Notes under the pieces: generated by a model
What the model saw: only the letters and a program-made list of their open reading frames with translations
The model's database searches: none
Told to the model about the DNA's origin: nothing
Program-made: the position numbers and the translations under genes
In this document: positions 17,175-26,349 of the stretch, one piece after another
Position numbering within the stretch: position 1 is the first letter of the stretch
Layout of the letters: each line of letters begins with the position of its first letter
NCBI RefSeq assembly: GCF_900258515.1
Contig: NZ_LT984884.1
Location: forward strand, 1,561,168 to 1,625,167
Source: Lentibacillus sp. Marseille-P4043
GTDB taxonomy: Bacteria; Bacillota; Bacilli; Bacillales; Amphibacillaceae
Reading direction: 5' to 3'
DNA length: 64,000 bases

Positions 17175-17759
17175 TCATGGTTCAGTTGTATATCCAACAG
17201 GTTTTTCATGAGCAATGAAGATATTATCTTGATCAGTACGTTCAAATATCCGAAACTTTTTAAGTTGTTTTCCGTAAACATGAACAGTAATGACTGTTTC
17301 ACCCCCCTCGGGTTTCAATATGTGGCAGTCTGCTGGTGGTAAAAGTTCTCCGGTGCTTTGCTCGTTTATAGTCATTGTACCAGCATGATGTAGTTTAGTA
17401 GTTTGATCGGAATATGATTCTAATTGCAAATAATTGAGGATCTTCATACGACCAGAAACAACGCCCTCTACTCCCCAGGTTCCGTCGTGATCGTGTAATG
17501 GTGTACTTTGTCCTGGTTCCCAAATAAGAGCAAGAACTTCGAAGCGGTCTTGGGGATCGCGATAAAGAGAGTGCCTAGCATAATTGTTGTTGCTCGCAGA
17601 CAGTTTTTCCATGGGCAGCCATGACTTCGTGCACAATAATTTACTGAGATGATGCTCAGCTTGTGAGACTCGTTCACTATCATCATTGGTTGCTTCTACC
17701 ACATTAGTTAAATCTTTAATAAAGTCTGACAGGTTATATTTTATTTTGTTAAGTTCCAT
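17175..17759 (-). CDS. Cysteine dioxygenase family protein
   Basis: This cupin enzyme of 194 residues contains TPLHDHDGTWGVEGVVSG (iron histidines in H-D-H near residues 92-94). A third histidine lies downstream in DCHILKPEGGETVITVHVYG, as in type I cysteine dioxygenase. These enzymes oxidise cysteine to cysteine sulfinate in the cytosol. It is transcribed divergently from the PatB-like gene across a 168-bp AT-rich gap, and the cluster behind that gene concerns sulfur amino acids, which supports the call. A 3-mercaptopropionate dioxygenase is the main alternative. Confidence 0.82.
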   Translation of the reverse strand: MELNKIKYNLSDFIKDLTNVVEATNDDSERVSQAEHHLSKLLCTKSWLPMEKLSASNNNYARHSLYRDPQDRFEVLALIWEPGQSTPLHDHDGTWGVEGVVSGRMKILNYLQLESYSDQTTKLHHAGTMTINEQSTGELLPPADCHILKPEGGETVITVHVYGKQLKKFRIFERTDQDNIFIAHEKPVGYTTEP

Positions 17760-17860
17760 AAATTTTCCTCCCTTTTCAAATTAGAAACTACTCTAATTCT
17801 AATAAAACACACTTTTAACTAACTTTCAATAATTCAAATATTTATTTATTACAAAAATAT

Positions 17861-17888
17861 TTGACTAATTAAAATTTTATTGTATTAT
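17861..17888 (+). promoter_or_regulatory. Sigma-A promoter of the patB-ridA operon
   Basis: TTGACT (17861-17866), 16-bp spacer, TATTAT (17883-17888), followed 23 bases later by the AAGGAGG site of the aminotransferase gene. Confidence 0.6.
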
Positions 17889-17927
17889 TGTTAATAAGCT
17901 TTTGATTCTATAAGGAGGTAAATTCAC

Positions 17928-19115
17928 ATGAACTATAATTTTGATCAGGTTAATGATCGGGAACGTACGGCTAGTAAAAAATGGGATACACTTTCTGATA
18001 AATTTGGGAGCGATTCCATAATTCCAATGTGGGTTGCTGATATGGATTTTAAGTCTCCGGAACGAGTGGTTGAAGCTTTAAAGGAACGAGCAGATCAGGG
18101 GATATTCGGATATACTATTAGACCAGATTCCTATCTATCTTCCATTATGAATTGGTTTGAGAAAAGACACCATTGGTCAATTGAGAAGGAATGGATTACA
18201 CACAGTCCGGGAATTATCCCTGCATTATCATTAATTATTAATAAGTTTACACAAGCAAGCGATAAAATTCTTGTTCAATCCCCGGTCCATCATGCTTTTT
18301 ATCGAGTCATTCGTTCGCAGGGGAGAGGAGTTGTTGAGAGTCCTTTGAAATTGGAAAATGGTCGATATCAAATGGACTTTGAAGATTTAGAACAAAAAAT
18401 TGACTCGAGTGTCAAAATGATGATTCTTTGTAGCCCCCACAATCCAATCGGTAGGGTATGGAGTAAAGAGGAACTAATAAGATTAGGTGAAATTTGTGTC
18501 AAGCATAATATTCTTATTGTTTCTGATGAGGTCTTTTGTGATTTGGTTTTTAAGGATCAAACTCACATTCCATTTGCCTCCATTTCTGAAGAATTCGCCC
18601 AGCATTCAATCACCTGCGTTGCGCCAAGTAAAACATTTAATTTAGTGGGATTAAAAACCTCTAGCATTATTATTCCAAATGAAGGAATTCGAGCTAAATT
18701 TGATGAGGTGATTAATGCCTTTTCGCTTGCTGCTCCTAATTATTTTGGCGTCGTTGCATTGGAGAATGCATATCGATATGGGGATGAGTGGTTAGATCAG
18801 TTAATTGACTATTTGTACGGGAATTTACAATACTTAAAGAATAATGTAGAAGAAAACCTGCCAAATGTTCATTTAATTCAACCCGAGGGGACATATCTTG
18901 CATGGCTAGATTTTCGGGATTTTGGTCTAAGTCAAGAGGAGCTTAATCAATTGATTGTTAATGAGTCACATGTCGGTTTTGACGCTGGATCAATTTTCGG
19001 AACTGGTGGGACCGGATTCATGCGGATGAATTATGCCTGCCCACGTGCTACTTTAAAAACAGCATTAAATGCGTTGGAAAAATGTTGTAATCAGCAAAGT
19101 ACTACTATTTCTTAA
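17928..19115 (+). CDS. patB: PatB/MalY-type PLP C-S lyase
   Basis: The 395-residue fold-type I PLP enzyme has IPMWVADMDFKSP at the N-terminus, characteristic of MalY/PatB. The aspartate of SDEVFCDL contacts the PLP nitrogen, and SKTFNLVGLKTS carries the PLP lysine near residue 237. Such enzymes cleave cystathionine or cysteine to pyruvate, ammonia and a thiol. Normal length, strong AAGGAGG site. It heads a run with a YheO-like regulator (13-base gap) and RidA. RidA removes the 2-aminoacrylate this chemistry releases, so the grouping makes sense. Confidence 0.88.
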   Translation: MNYNFDQVNDRERTASKKWDTLSDKFGSDSIIPMWVADMDFKSPERVVEALKERADQGIFGYTIRPDSYLSSIMNWFEKRHHWSIEKEWITHSPGIIPALSLIINKFTQASDKILVQSPVHHAFYRVIRSQGRGVVESPLKLENGRYQMDFEDLEQKIDSSVKMMILCSPHNPIGRVWSKEELIRLGEICVKHNILIVSDEVFCDLVFKDQTHIPFASISEEFAQHSITCVAPSKTFNLVGLKTSSIIIPNEGIRAKFDEVINAFSLAAPNYFGVVALENAYRYGDEWLDQLIDYLYGNLQYLKNNVEENLPNVHLIQPEGTYLAWLDFRDFGLSQEELNQLIVNESHVGFDAGSIFGTGGTGFMRMNYACPRATLKTALNALEKCCNQQSTTIS

Positions 19116-19128
19116 GGTGATGAAATAA

Positions 19129-19797
19129 ATGGAGAGATGTAATCAAGTTTTGTTTGATTTTGCTAAACGCACAGCTGATATGCTGGTGGCAACATTTGGC
19201 TCACGATGTGAAGTGGCAGTCCACGATTTTGGTAATTTGGAGAAATCTTTAGTTCATATAGCAGGTAATGTTACGGGCCGGGAAATTGGATCTCCTGTAA
19301 CGGATTTAGTTTTAAACGGACTAAAAAAACCATCAGTTGAGATTTCAGATATTCCAAATTACAAAACACAAACAAAAAGCGGAAATGTCATGAAGTCGTC
19401 GACAATATATATTTGGGATCTAGAAGGGAAGGTAATTGGTGCATTGTGCATCAATTATGATATAAGCCTGCTCATGCAACTAAATGGTGAAATACAGGAT
19501 TTTATTTCATTTGATGATCACGTGGAAAAGTCCGAAAGTTTCTTTACGTCGGTTCAAGATGCTATACAAGGTATAGTTGACCAGGTTTTACAAGAATTTA
19601 AAAAGGCCCCGTCATCAATGGACCTAGAGGAAAAAGTGGAATTTGTCAGTAGGTTAGAAAATAGAGGCACTTTCTTAATTAAAGGGGCGGCTGAATATGT
19701 GGCTTCGGTCCTCGGTGTTTCTAAATTCACAATTTATAATTATCTACAAAGAGTTAGGACCCAAAAAGAATATTTATTGGAAAGGAAGATGAAGTAA
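19129..19797 (+). CDS. YheO-like PAS-domain transcriptional regulator
   Basis: The 222-residue protein has a YheO-type PAS-like domain in residues 1-120 (ADMLVATFGSRCEVAVHDF, SSTIYIWDLEGKVIGALCIN). A C-terminal helix-turn-helix follows (IKGAAEYVASVLGVSKFTIYNYL). It lies between the C-S lyase and RidA genes and probably senses a cysteine-related or enamine metabolite to control this cluster. Members of this group are common next to RidA and PLP enzymes. Confidence 0.85.
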   Translation: MERCNQVLFDFAKRTADMLVATFGSRCEVAVHDFGNLEKSLVHIAGNVTGREIGSPVTDLVLNGLKKPSVEISDIPNYKTQTKSGNVMKSSTIYIWDLEGKVIGALCINYDISLLMQLNGEIQDFISFDDHVEKSESFFTSVQDAIQGIVDQVLQEFKKAPSSMDLEEKVEFVSRLENRGTFLIKGAAEYVASVLGVSKFTIYNYLQRVRTQKEYLLERKMK

Positions 19798-19798
19798 A

Positions 19799-20179
19799 AT
19801 GATGAAATCACTATTTACAGAAAAGGCACCTAAGGCAATAGGTCCCTATTCACAAGCATTAAAAGCAGGAGACTTTCTATTTATATCCGGTCAAATTCCT
19901 GTTAATCCGGAGACAAATGAAGTTGTTGAATCAGAAATTGGTAAACAAACAGAGCAAGTAATGAATAATATTAGAGGGATTCTGGAAAGTGAAGGTTTGA
20001 CTTTTAATCACGTTATCAAGACAATGATTTTTATTAATGACATGAATCAGTTTTCTATTGTGAATGAGGAATATAGTAAACACCTAAATAATCATAAACC
20101 TGCTCGCTCAACGGTAGAAGTAAGTCGCTTACCAAAAGATGTACTAGTAGAAATCGAAGCGATTGTTTACACCGGTTGA
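19799..20179 (+). CDS. ridA: RidA family enamine/imine deaminase
   Basis: A 126-residue YjgF/YER057c/UK114 protein with PKAIGPYSQALKAGDFLFIS, QTEQVMNNI, and the C-terminal signature RSTVEVSRLPKDVLVEIEAI. The key arginine in the PARSTVEV block is present. RidA hydrolyses reactive enamines such as 2-aminoacrylate produced by PLP lyases. It starts one base after the regulator stop; two adjacent ATGs (19799, 19802) are both possible. It ends the operon. Confidence 0.93.
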   Translation: MMKSLFTEKAPKAIGPYSQALKAGDFLFISGQIPVNPETNEVVESEIGKQTEQVMNNIRGILESEGLTFNHVIKTMIFINDMNQFSIVNEEYSKHLNNHKPARSTVEVSRLPKDVLVEIEAIVYTG

Positions 20180-20298
20180 ACGGAGGATGAAAGATGTTAT
20201 ACGAATTATGAAGTAGGCAAAGAAGAACCCTATAGTGATAATTAAATGTAAATAAATGTGGATATCATTATATCCTTTTAACGGGAAGGGGGAAAAGG

Positions 20299-21078
20299 AT
20301 GGATCTGGCTTTTATTTTAACTACATTCCTTATTGGTTTTATTGGATCATTTTTTTCAGGAATGCTTGGTATTGGCGGTGCCATTATTAATTATCCCATG
20401 TTACTTTACATTCCCGTTCTACTTGGATTTACGGGTTTTAATGCTTACGAAACATCAGGTATTGTTGCTGTACAGGTCTTTTTTGCAACATTGTCAGGGA
20501 TTTTGGTATATCGTAAAGGTGGATATATAAATAAAAGCCTAGTCGTAACAATGGGGGTAAGTATTTTAATTGGTAGTTTTGCTGGCGGTTATGGATCTCA
20601 TTTCTTAGCGGAAGAAAGCATCAATTTTATTTACGGTATATTAGCTGTCATTGCTGCTGTTATTATGTTTTTACCAAAAAAGAGTGTGGCAAATGCAGAT
20701 GATGGTAAACTTAACTATAATAAATGGTTAGCTGCAACCCTAGCATTAATTGTTGGAACTGGTGCAGGTATTGTTGGTGCAGGAGGGGCCTTCCTTCTTG
20801 TCCCGATTATGTTGGTGGTATTGAAAATTCCAACAAGAGTAACGATAGCCACCTCTTTGGCAATTACTTTCATTTCCTCCATTGGGGCGACAATAGGAAA
20901 GATTGCGACTGATCAAGTGCTATTTATTCCTGCACTTGTGATGATTGCGGCTAGCCTTGTAGCTTCACCGATAGGAGCAAAAGTCGGCGAAAGGGTCAAC
21001 ATTAAGTTATTGCAAGGAATATTGGCGTTATTGATTATGGTCACGGCGATAAAAATTTGGTATGATTTTTTAACATAG
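20299..21078 (+). CDS. TauE/SafE (TSUP) family membrane exporter
   Basis: The 259-residue protein has about eight membrane helices and two copies of the TSUP glycine motif ([19 protein letters not shown] at residue 16, [18 protein letters not shown] at residue 155). TSUP proteins export sulfite, sulfoacetate or other organosulfur anions. Next to cysteine dioxygenase, whose product breaks down to sulfite, sulfite export is a reasonable inference. A GGGAAGGGGG-type site precedes the ATG. Confidence 0.85.
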   Translation: MDLAFILTTFLIGFIGSFFSGMLGIGGAIINYPMLLYIPVLLGFTGFNAYETSGIVAVQVFFATLSGILVYRKGGYINKSLVVTMGVSILIGSFAGGYGSHFLAEESINFIYGILAVIAAVIMFLPKKSVANADDGKLNYNKWLAATLALIVGTGAGIVGAGGAFLLVPIMLVVLKIPTRVTIATSLAITFISSIGATIGKIATDQVLFIPALVMIAASLVASPIGAKVGERVNIKLLQGILALLIMVTAIKIWYDFLT

Positions 21079-21344
21079 CTTCTAGTTATTGTTCTACGGG
21101 CGTTCAGCATAACTAAGGATAGTGCCTTCTAGCATGTTGGACGTTCTTCACAACAGTCTGGTACATCATTCAACAGCACACTTCTACATATCGTTAAAAT
21201 ACAACACAGACGCTTTGGTGAATGTTGGTAAAGCAGAGGAATTACGACCATAATTTTCTGAAGAGTTTGACGAGTTAATTATTTGACTATAGTATACAGG
21301 TGATAACCTTTGTATGTTAGTAAGTTATAGTATTCACTTTGATT

Positions 21345-21358
21345 TGTAAGCGCTTTTA
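21345..21358 (+). promoter_or_regulatory. cre-like catabolite control site
   Basis: TGTAAGCGCTTTTA matches the CcpA cre consensus (TGWAARCGYTWNCW) at most positions and lies 43 bases before the symporter start, suggesting carbon catabolite control. Confidence 0.5.
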
Positions 21359-21400
21359 CTATTTGTCAATTGATTTTTTAACGAGGGGGATAATTAATTT

Positions 21401-22663
21401 ATGAAGGGTTTGTTTAATGGATATATCAAAGCATCATTAATACTAAAGATTACAATTGCGCTCATACTTGGAATCATTGCTGGTTTCCTATTAGGGGAGC
21501 AAGCGACGGTTTTGGAACCACTTGGAGAGCTTTTATTACGGCTACTTCGATTTTTGATCGTTCCACTTGTATTATTCACTTTAATCGATGGAATGAATCA
21601 AACTGAAATAACAAATTTAGGTCGTATGGGTGGAAAAGTCTTTGTCTATTACATTCTATCATCTGCCTTAGCACTAATTGTGGGTCTCGTTGTTGCTAAT
21701 GTGCTCGATCCTGGCGGTGAAGGATTGTCTTTAGGCGGTGGCAAGGAAATTGAGCCACCAGAAAACTCAGGATTCGTAAGCGCATTTTTAAACATTATTC
21801 CGGAAAACATCGTCACAGCTTTTAGTGAGTTGAACCTTTTGGGTATTATATTTACTGCGATGGTGTTCGGGATTGCGATAGCGAAGTTAAGGGATTCCGA
21901 ACAAAGTCATGCCATAGGAGAACATTTATACCAAACCGTTCGTGGTCTGAATGATATTACATTTAAAGTTATGGAATGGGTTCTCCAATATGTACCAATT
22001 GGTATTTTTGCTATTGTTGCTGGGACTGTTGGTGTACAAGGTGTAGATACACTTATATCTTTAGGGAATATGGTGGGTGTCTTGTATATCGGCTTGATTG
22101 CAATGATCCTTATTTATGTTGTTCTATTGTTTGTATTTAAAATAGAACTAAGGAACTTTTTTAAACATGCGCGAGAAGCAATGTTAACAGCCTTTACCAC
22201 CCAAAGTAGCTCAGGCACACTACCGGTTACATTAAAGGCAGCCAACAATATGGGCTTATCAAAAGGTTTATACAGCTTTAGTTTACCCTTAGGGGCAACA
22301 ATCAACATGGATGGAAACGCTATTCGTATCGCTGTTTCGGTTGTGTTTGCAGCAAATATAATTGGAGATCCTTTAAGCTTAAGCCAAATGGTTGAGGTTG
22401 TTGTTGTAGGAACCTTGGCAAGTATTGGTACTGCTGGGGTTCCAGGAGCAGGACTGGTTATTATTGCAACCGTTTTCACCCAAATTGGTTTGCCAATTGA
22501 AACCGTTGCCTTGTTAGCTTCAGTGGATGCAATTATTGGAATGGGATGCACGGCAGTTAATGTTACAGGTGACTTAACAGGAACCGCTATTGTAGATAAA
22601 TCAGAAGGGAAAAGGAAAAGGGTGGTAGAGCACAAGCAATATGTTGATAACCAAGTTATGTAA
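21401..22663 (+). CDS. Dicarboxylate/amino acid:cation symporter (DAACS)
   Basis: The 420-residue SLC1-type transporter has eight transmembrane helices. The serine-rich re-entrant loop is TTQSSSGTLPVTL, the NMDGNAIR motif belongs to helix 7, and GIGMGCTAVNVTGDLTG-like sequence near the end forms the substrate and sodium site. These proteins import glutamate, aspartate, serine or cystine with Na+ or H+. The location behind the cysteine cluster favours cystine or serine, but the substrate is not decided by sequence. A cre-like box upstream suggests CcpA control. A MITE-like palindrome begins 15 bases after the stop. Confidence 0.88.
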   Translation: MKGLFNGYIKASLILKITIALILGIIAGFLLGEQATVLEPLGELLLRLLRFLIVPLVLFTLIDGMNQTEITNLGRMGGKVFVYYILSSALALIVGLVVANVLDPGGEGLSLGGGKEIEPPENSGFVSAFLNIIPENIVTAFSELNLLGIIFTAMVFGIAIAKLRDSEQSHAIGEHLYQTVRGLNDITFKVMEWVLQYVPIGIFAIVAGTVGVQGVDTLISLGNMVGVLYIGLIAMILIYVVLLFVFKIELRNFFKHAREAMLTAFTTQSSSGTLPVTLKAANNMGLSKGLYSFSLPLGATINMDGNAIRIAVSVVFAANIIGDPLSLSQMVEVVVVGTLASIGTAGVPGAGLVIIATVFTQIGLPIETVALLASVDAIIGMGCTAVNVTGDLTGTAIVDKSEGKRKRVVEHKQYVDNQVM

Positions 22664-22677
22664 AGATTAGCAGGAGG

Positions 22678-22846
22678 CAAGGGGGACGGTTCTTTTAGGG
22701 GACAATCGGAAGTTTTGCGTGAAAGAAGGCACGATAAGCGGATATAATCTGCTCATCGTGCCTTCTTCAATTCTATGTAACTACTATCCGCAAAATTTTT
22801 GATTGCCCAAGAAGAATGAAGTCTCGGGATTAGTGCGTCCCCCTTG
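22678..22846. mobile_element. MITE-like nested palindromic element, 169 bp
   Basis: The ends are inverted copies, CAAGGGGGACG (22678-22688) and CGTCCCCCTTG (22836-22846). Inside, ACAATCGGAAGTTTTGCG mirrors CGCAAAATTTTTGATTG imperfectly. The centre GAAGGCACGAT (22725-22735) pairs perfectly with ATCGTGCCTTC (22755-22765). It has no coding capacity. It may double as a terminator for the symporter gene. Confidence 0.6.
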
Positions 22847-22949
22847 GGGATTCAATCTTTTCCTTTTCCATAAATTTCTGTTTATTACTGTGATTATAAG
22901 GCCAAGGAATACGATCGATCCGACGTACTAAGGTATACTATTTTCTCAG

Positions 22950-22981
22950 GAGATTCTAGGGTCAGACCCCCACTACGTTAG
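22950..22981 (+). repeat. Dispersed repeat family A copy
   Basis: Identical over 31 of 32 bases or better to the unit at 16831-16862. The stretch from 22847 to 23082 has no gene apart from this repeat. Confidence 0.75.
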
Positions 22982-23082
22982 AAAAGCGATTTAAAGGTGT
23001 TTGTCTACAATAGAAAATATATGAAAAAATAGTGTTTCATGATATAATTTAGTAAATAGAGAATTAGATTGGAGTCAATGCG

Positions 23083-23634
23083 TTGTATATAAATTATGAC
23101 CCTAATCTACCTTTATATCATGGAACTATAGATTTGTACTCTGATAATATTGTAAAACATGGGGTGAAGATATTTCCAAGGAAAAAAGGTGGAGTTGATT
23201 TCGGACCTGGATTTTACTTAACAAATAATTTCGAACAAGCCAGTGATTGGGCAAAACGTAGAACGAACAAACCAATATATAATCAAATCCTCGAATTATC
23301 TGGAATAACTATTGGTGATTTTCTTGGAATGAAAAAGGATTTTAACCCCGTTGTTCTAAAGTTTAAGATTAAAGACACTTCTAAATGGGAAGAATTAAAC
23401 TATAAAGTATTTGATAACGAGGGTTCTGATTGGAAACAGTTTGTTTGGAATATGCGCTAAGCTAAGCAAAGTTCTATACAACATAAAGATTGGATTTATG
23501 GACCTGTCGCTGATGGCGGTTTATTATCAGTGAATTATGAGGAGATAAAAGCATATAATAATAAAGATCAGCTAGCAGTATTAACAAATGAAGCTGCTCG
23601 ATATTTACAACTTTTGGAGGTGATAAAATGTTAA
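23083..23634 (+). pseudogene. DUF3990 ART-like toxin candidate with an in-frame stop
   Basis: The reading starts at TTG 23083 and shows LPLYHGTIDLYSDNIVKHGV and DFGPGFYLTNNFEQASDWA, the hallmark blocks of DUF3990, an ADP-ribosyltransferase-like family. A TAA at 23458 interrupts it. The same frame continues without a shift as WIYGPVADGGLLSVNY, the usual DUF3990 C-terminal block, to a stop at 23632. So one nonsense codon splits an otherwise complete 183-residue protein. The end overlaps the next gene by 7 bases, showing former translational coupling. It is probably an inactivated toxin. Confidence 0.75.
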
Positions 23635-23879
23635 ATACAAACAAAGCAACCGAGCTTCGTAATGAGATTGACTTAATGGTTCAGCATATATCTAAGGAAT
23701 TAATAAATGAGTTTGGAAAAAGTAAAGAGGAAGCAATGGAAATAATTAAAGAATCAGAAGTAGAAGAATCTTTAGTTAAAGATAAACTAGGATTTCATGA
23801 ATCTCCATATAATTGGGCAATTAGCATACTAACTGATCAAAATGATGTTGAAGCTTTGCAAAAACATTTTTACCATTAA
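23628..23879 (+). CDS. Small acidic protein coupled to the DUF3990 gene, probable antitoxin
   Basis: An 83-residue acidic helical protein that I cannot place in a family. It follows AGGTGATAAAATG, overlaps the DUF3990 gene and ends at a terminator, so its natural role is likely as partner or antitoxin of the ART-like protein. The C-terminal 39 residues (VKDKLGFHESPYNWAISIL...) recur as a relic at 43891-44010 followed by the same kind of terminator and repeat. That shows a second copy of this pair once existed there. Confidence 0.6.
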   Translation: MLNTNKATELRNEIDLMVQHISKELINEFGKSKEEAMEIIKESEVEESLVKDKLGFHESPYNWAISILTDQNDVEALQKHFYH

Positions 23880-23884
23880 GGAAA

Positions 23885-23927
23885 GGAATTACAACAAGAA
23901 AAATAGTTGTTAATTCCTTTCCTTTTA
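23885..23927 (+). terminator. Terminator after the DUF3990 pair
   Basis: GGAATTACAAC pairs with GTTGTTAATTCC, followed by TTTCCTTTTATTTT. Confidence 0.8.
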
Positions 23928-23952
23928 TTTTCTGTAATTACAATAGTGGTAT

Positions 23953-23980
23953 TGGAGTCAGACCCCCACCGCAATAAAGC
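23953..23980 (+). repeat. Short repeat family A relative
   Basis: GGAGTCAGACCCCCACCGCA, like the 5' flank of the manA fragment (3082) and the site at 44073. The latter also follows a copy of this antitoxin-like gene. Confidence 0.5.
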
Positions 23981-24221
23981 ACTAAAGCAAGTACTATTGC
24001 AGAATTTGATTTGAAATTTATTTTACTTTTACCAAAATTTTATTTTACCATTGTTTTTCATACCGGAAATTGCTTTTTTTGTTAGCAGAAATTGAACTTC
24101 TTTATCTTTCCTTTCGTTACATTATAATTTCTGCAAAAAATATTGCGAACAAACGCTCTTGACTTCTTTTTTCTTTTATCCTATCTTATTTATAATCGAT
24201 TAAGAAAAGAGGGGAAAAAAG

Positions 24222-25760
24222 ATGGCTACGATTGTAACGAGTATTGGGTTAAAGGGAATGGAAGGGTATCTTGTCCAAGTGGAGGTACAATTGCTTCCAG
24301 GTGTAGAGGGTGTGAACATTGTTGGACTTCCAGATGCTTCTGTGAAGGAGAATCAAAGGATAGGGTGATGGTTGCATTGTATACTAATGACTGTCAGATT
24401 CTGAATAAGAAAATAATTATCAATCTTTCTCCAGCTGAACAGAAGAAAAACAGTCCTATTTTTGATTTGGCGATGGCGACTGGGATTATGAAAGAGGCGA
24501 AGGAATTCAAGGATTCAATTCCTGATCATGCTGCTTTTCTGGGGGTTTTATCGCTGGATGGGTCGATTAAGGCTGTGAATGGGATGCTTCCGGCGATCAT
24601 TGCAGCAAAACGGCAAGGTGTTCGTATTCTCTATTTGCCTCGAATGGACAACTTTCCAATTCAGCAGATAAAGGGGATGGAAATCCGTATTGTCGAAACA
24701 CTCCAGGAGGTTATTGAATCATTTTCCGGTCAGCTAACTGCATTTTCACTTCCGATGAAACCCACCTTAGAATCTTCAACAGCAAAAACTCCAACCTACG
24801 ATAAAGATTTTCAGCATATAATTGGTCACAAAGTAGCAAAACGAGCATTGGAAATAGCGGCTGCGGGCGAGCATCACGTCCTTATGGTAGGACCACCCGG
24901 CTGTGGAAAAAGCCTTTTGGCAGAAACATTTTCATTGATTCTACCTATCCTAACTCAAGATAGTCAATTTGATGTCATGAGCATATATCAGCTAGCAGGG
25001 GTAAGCAACACGGATTTTCAAGTTCCGCCATACCGAGATTCGCACCATTCTGCTTCAGCAGTTTCGCTTATTGGCGGAGGAGCAAATCCAAAGCCTGGGG
25101 AAGTGTCATTAGCCCACCACGGGGTTCTTTTTCTCGATGAAATGGCTGAATTCCCCAAACGAACCCTGGACATGCTCAGGCAGCCTTTGGAAACCGGAAC
25201 TGCCACCATCAGCAGAGCGGCTCAGGCAGTTACCTATCCAGCAACGCTTTCAACTAATTGGTGCGATGAATCCTTGTCCGTGTGGTCATTTAGGATCAAG
25301 GCATTCTTATTGTACGTGTACACCGAAAAAAGTCCAGGCATATACGAATCGCGTGTCTGGTCCTATTCAGGATCGAATGGATATTTTATTAAAACTGTAT
25401 AAGGAACATCTTGACGAATCTTCTTTAAAACAAAATGAAACGTCAGAAGCTATTCGAGAGCGAGTTGAAAGAGCGAGGAAAACTCAATACGAAAGATATG
25501 CCAAAGAAGTTTGCAATGCCACTGTTTCCAATGAATTATTACTTGCATTTTCTGTTTTGACTTCAGAACAAGAAAAAATGGTACAAAGGTGGGCAAGCAA
25601 ATATCACTGGAGCACGAGAGCCCAGATGAGGATTCGCCGCTTGGCAAGAACCATTTCTGACTTAAGCGGAGACGAACAAATTACCAATGAGGCGATTTGG
25701 GAGGCTGTGACAATACGGCGCAAGCAAGATACGCAAACAAAGAAAGGGATGGTAAAATAA
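24222..25760 (+). pseudogene. comM: Mg-chelatase-like ComM/YifB family AAA+ protein, two frameshifts
   Basis: The start at 24222 reads [20 protein letters not shown] as in ComM/YifB. After GLPDASVKE (about 24350) the frame breaks and resumes as [13 protein letters not shown]. The Walker A block [23 protein letters not shown] and the Walker B FLDEMAEF follow. At about 25240 a one-base insertion moves the frame again to [17 protein letters not shown] (zinc-finger-like cysteines) and on to the normal C-terminus. The joined length of about 512 residues is normal. ComM is a branch-migration helicase of natural transformation, so this copy is probably inactive. It ends by overlapping the next gene (TAATG). 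Confidence 0.88.
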
Positions 25761-26292
25761 TGGCAAGGAAACAACGCGTGTGGTATCCAGGGCGATGTAT
25801 CATATCACAAATCGGGGGGGATCGTCGAACTTCTCTCTTCTATGATTCGATTGATCATCAAGCCTATCTGGACATTCTTGAGAAAGCCGTAAATACTATC
25901 CCTTCCATCTTCACAGTTACTGCCTCATGACGAACCATCTGCATCTACAGGTGGAAACCATCAATCACCACCCACAGCATATGATGAAAATGATCAATAC
26001 CCGCTATTCTTTACATTTCAATAAGCGTCGCCGTCTAGTCGGCCATGTATTTCAAGGGCGGTACGGTGCAGAATTGATTGATACGAAGGACCATCAACTA
26101 GATGTGAGCCGCTATATTCACCTGAATCCGGTTGAAGCGAACATGGTAGCTAGACCTAATGCTTATTACTGGAGTAGTTATCGGGCGTATGTAACGGAAG
26201 AAAAGAATTCGCATGTAACCACTGAAATACTGCTAGGATATTTTTCGGAGCCGGTAAAGAAAAATTATCGGGAATTTGTGGAGGAGAGCTAA
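25760..26292 (+). pseudogene. REP-associated tyrosine (Y1/IS200-like) transposase, frameshifted
   Basis: The start MARKQRVWYPG and the later TNHLHLQVETINHH (HUH site) plus RYIHLNPVEANMV identify a RAYT/Y1 transposase of about 178 residues. Three single-base changes disturb it. One base is lost after CCAGGG, so AMYHITNRGDR is read out of frame. One G is gained in the run of seven G's (about 25814-25820), which restores the frame. A further shift near 25900 comes just before FHLHSYCLMTNHLH. RAYTs process palindromic REP sequences, and this window contains two such repeat families. The catalytic tyrosine region is still present in the second half. Confidence 0.82.
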
Positions 26293-26312
26293 AAGGGTAA
26301 CGGAAAACGAAG

Positions 26313-26340
26313 TGTGGCTATGGGGCTAGTTTCCATAGCC
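26313..26340. repeat. Palindrome related to the one at 3015
   Basis: GTGGCTATGG pairs with TCCATAGCCAC around a GGCTAGTT loop. It lies between the RAYT pseudogene and the convergent gene end and may act as a terminator for both. Confidence 0.5.
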
Positions 26341-26349
26341 ACATTACGA

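Noticed and set aside
22114..22680. 188-residue open frame on the minus strand
   Set aside because: Antisense to the DAACS symporter; Pro/Thr/Ser-rich composition is what an antisense of a membrane gene gives.
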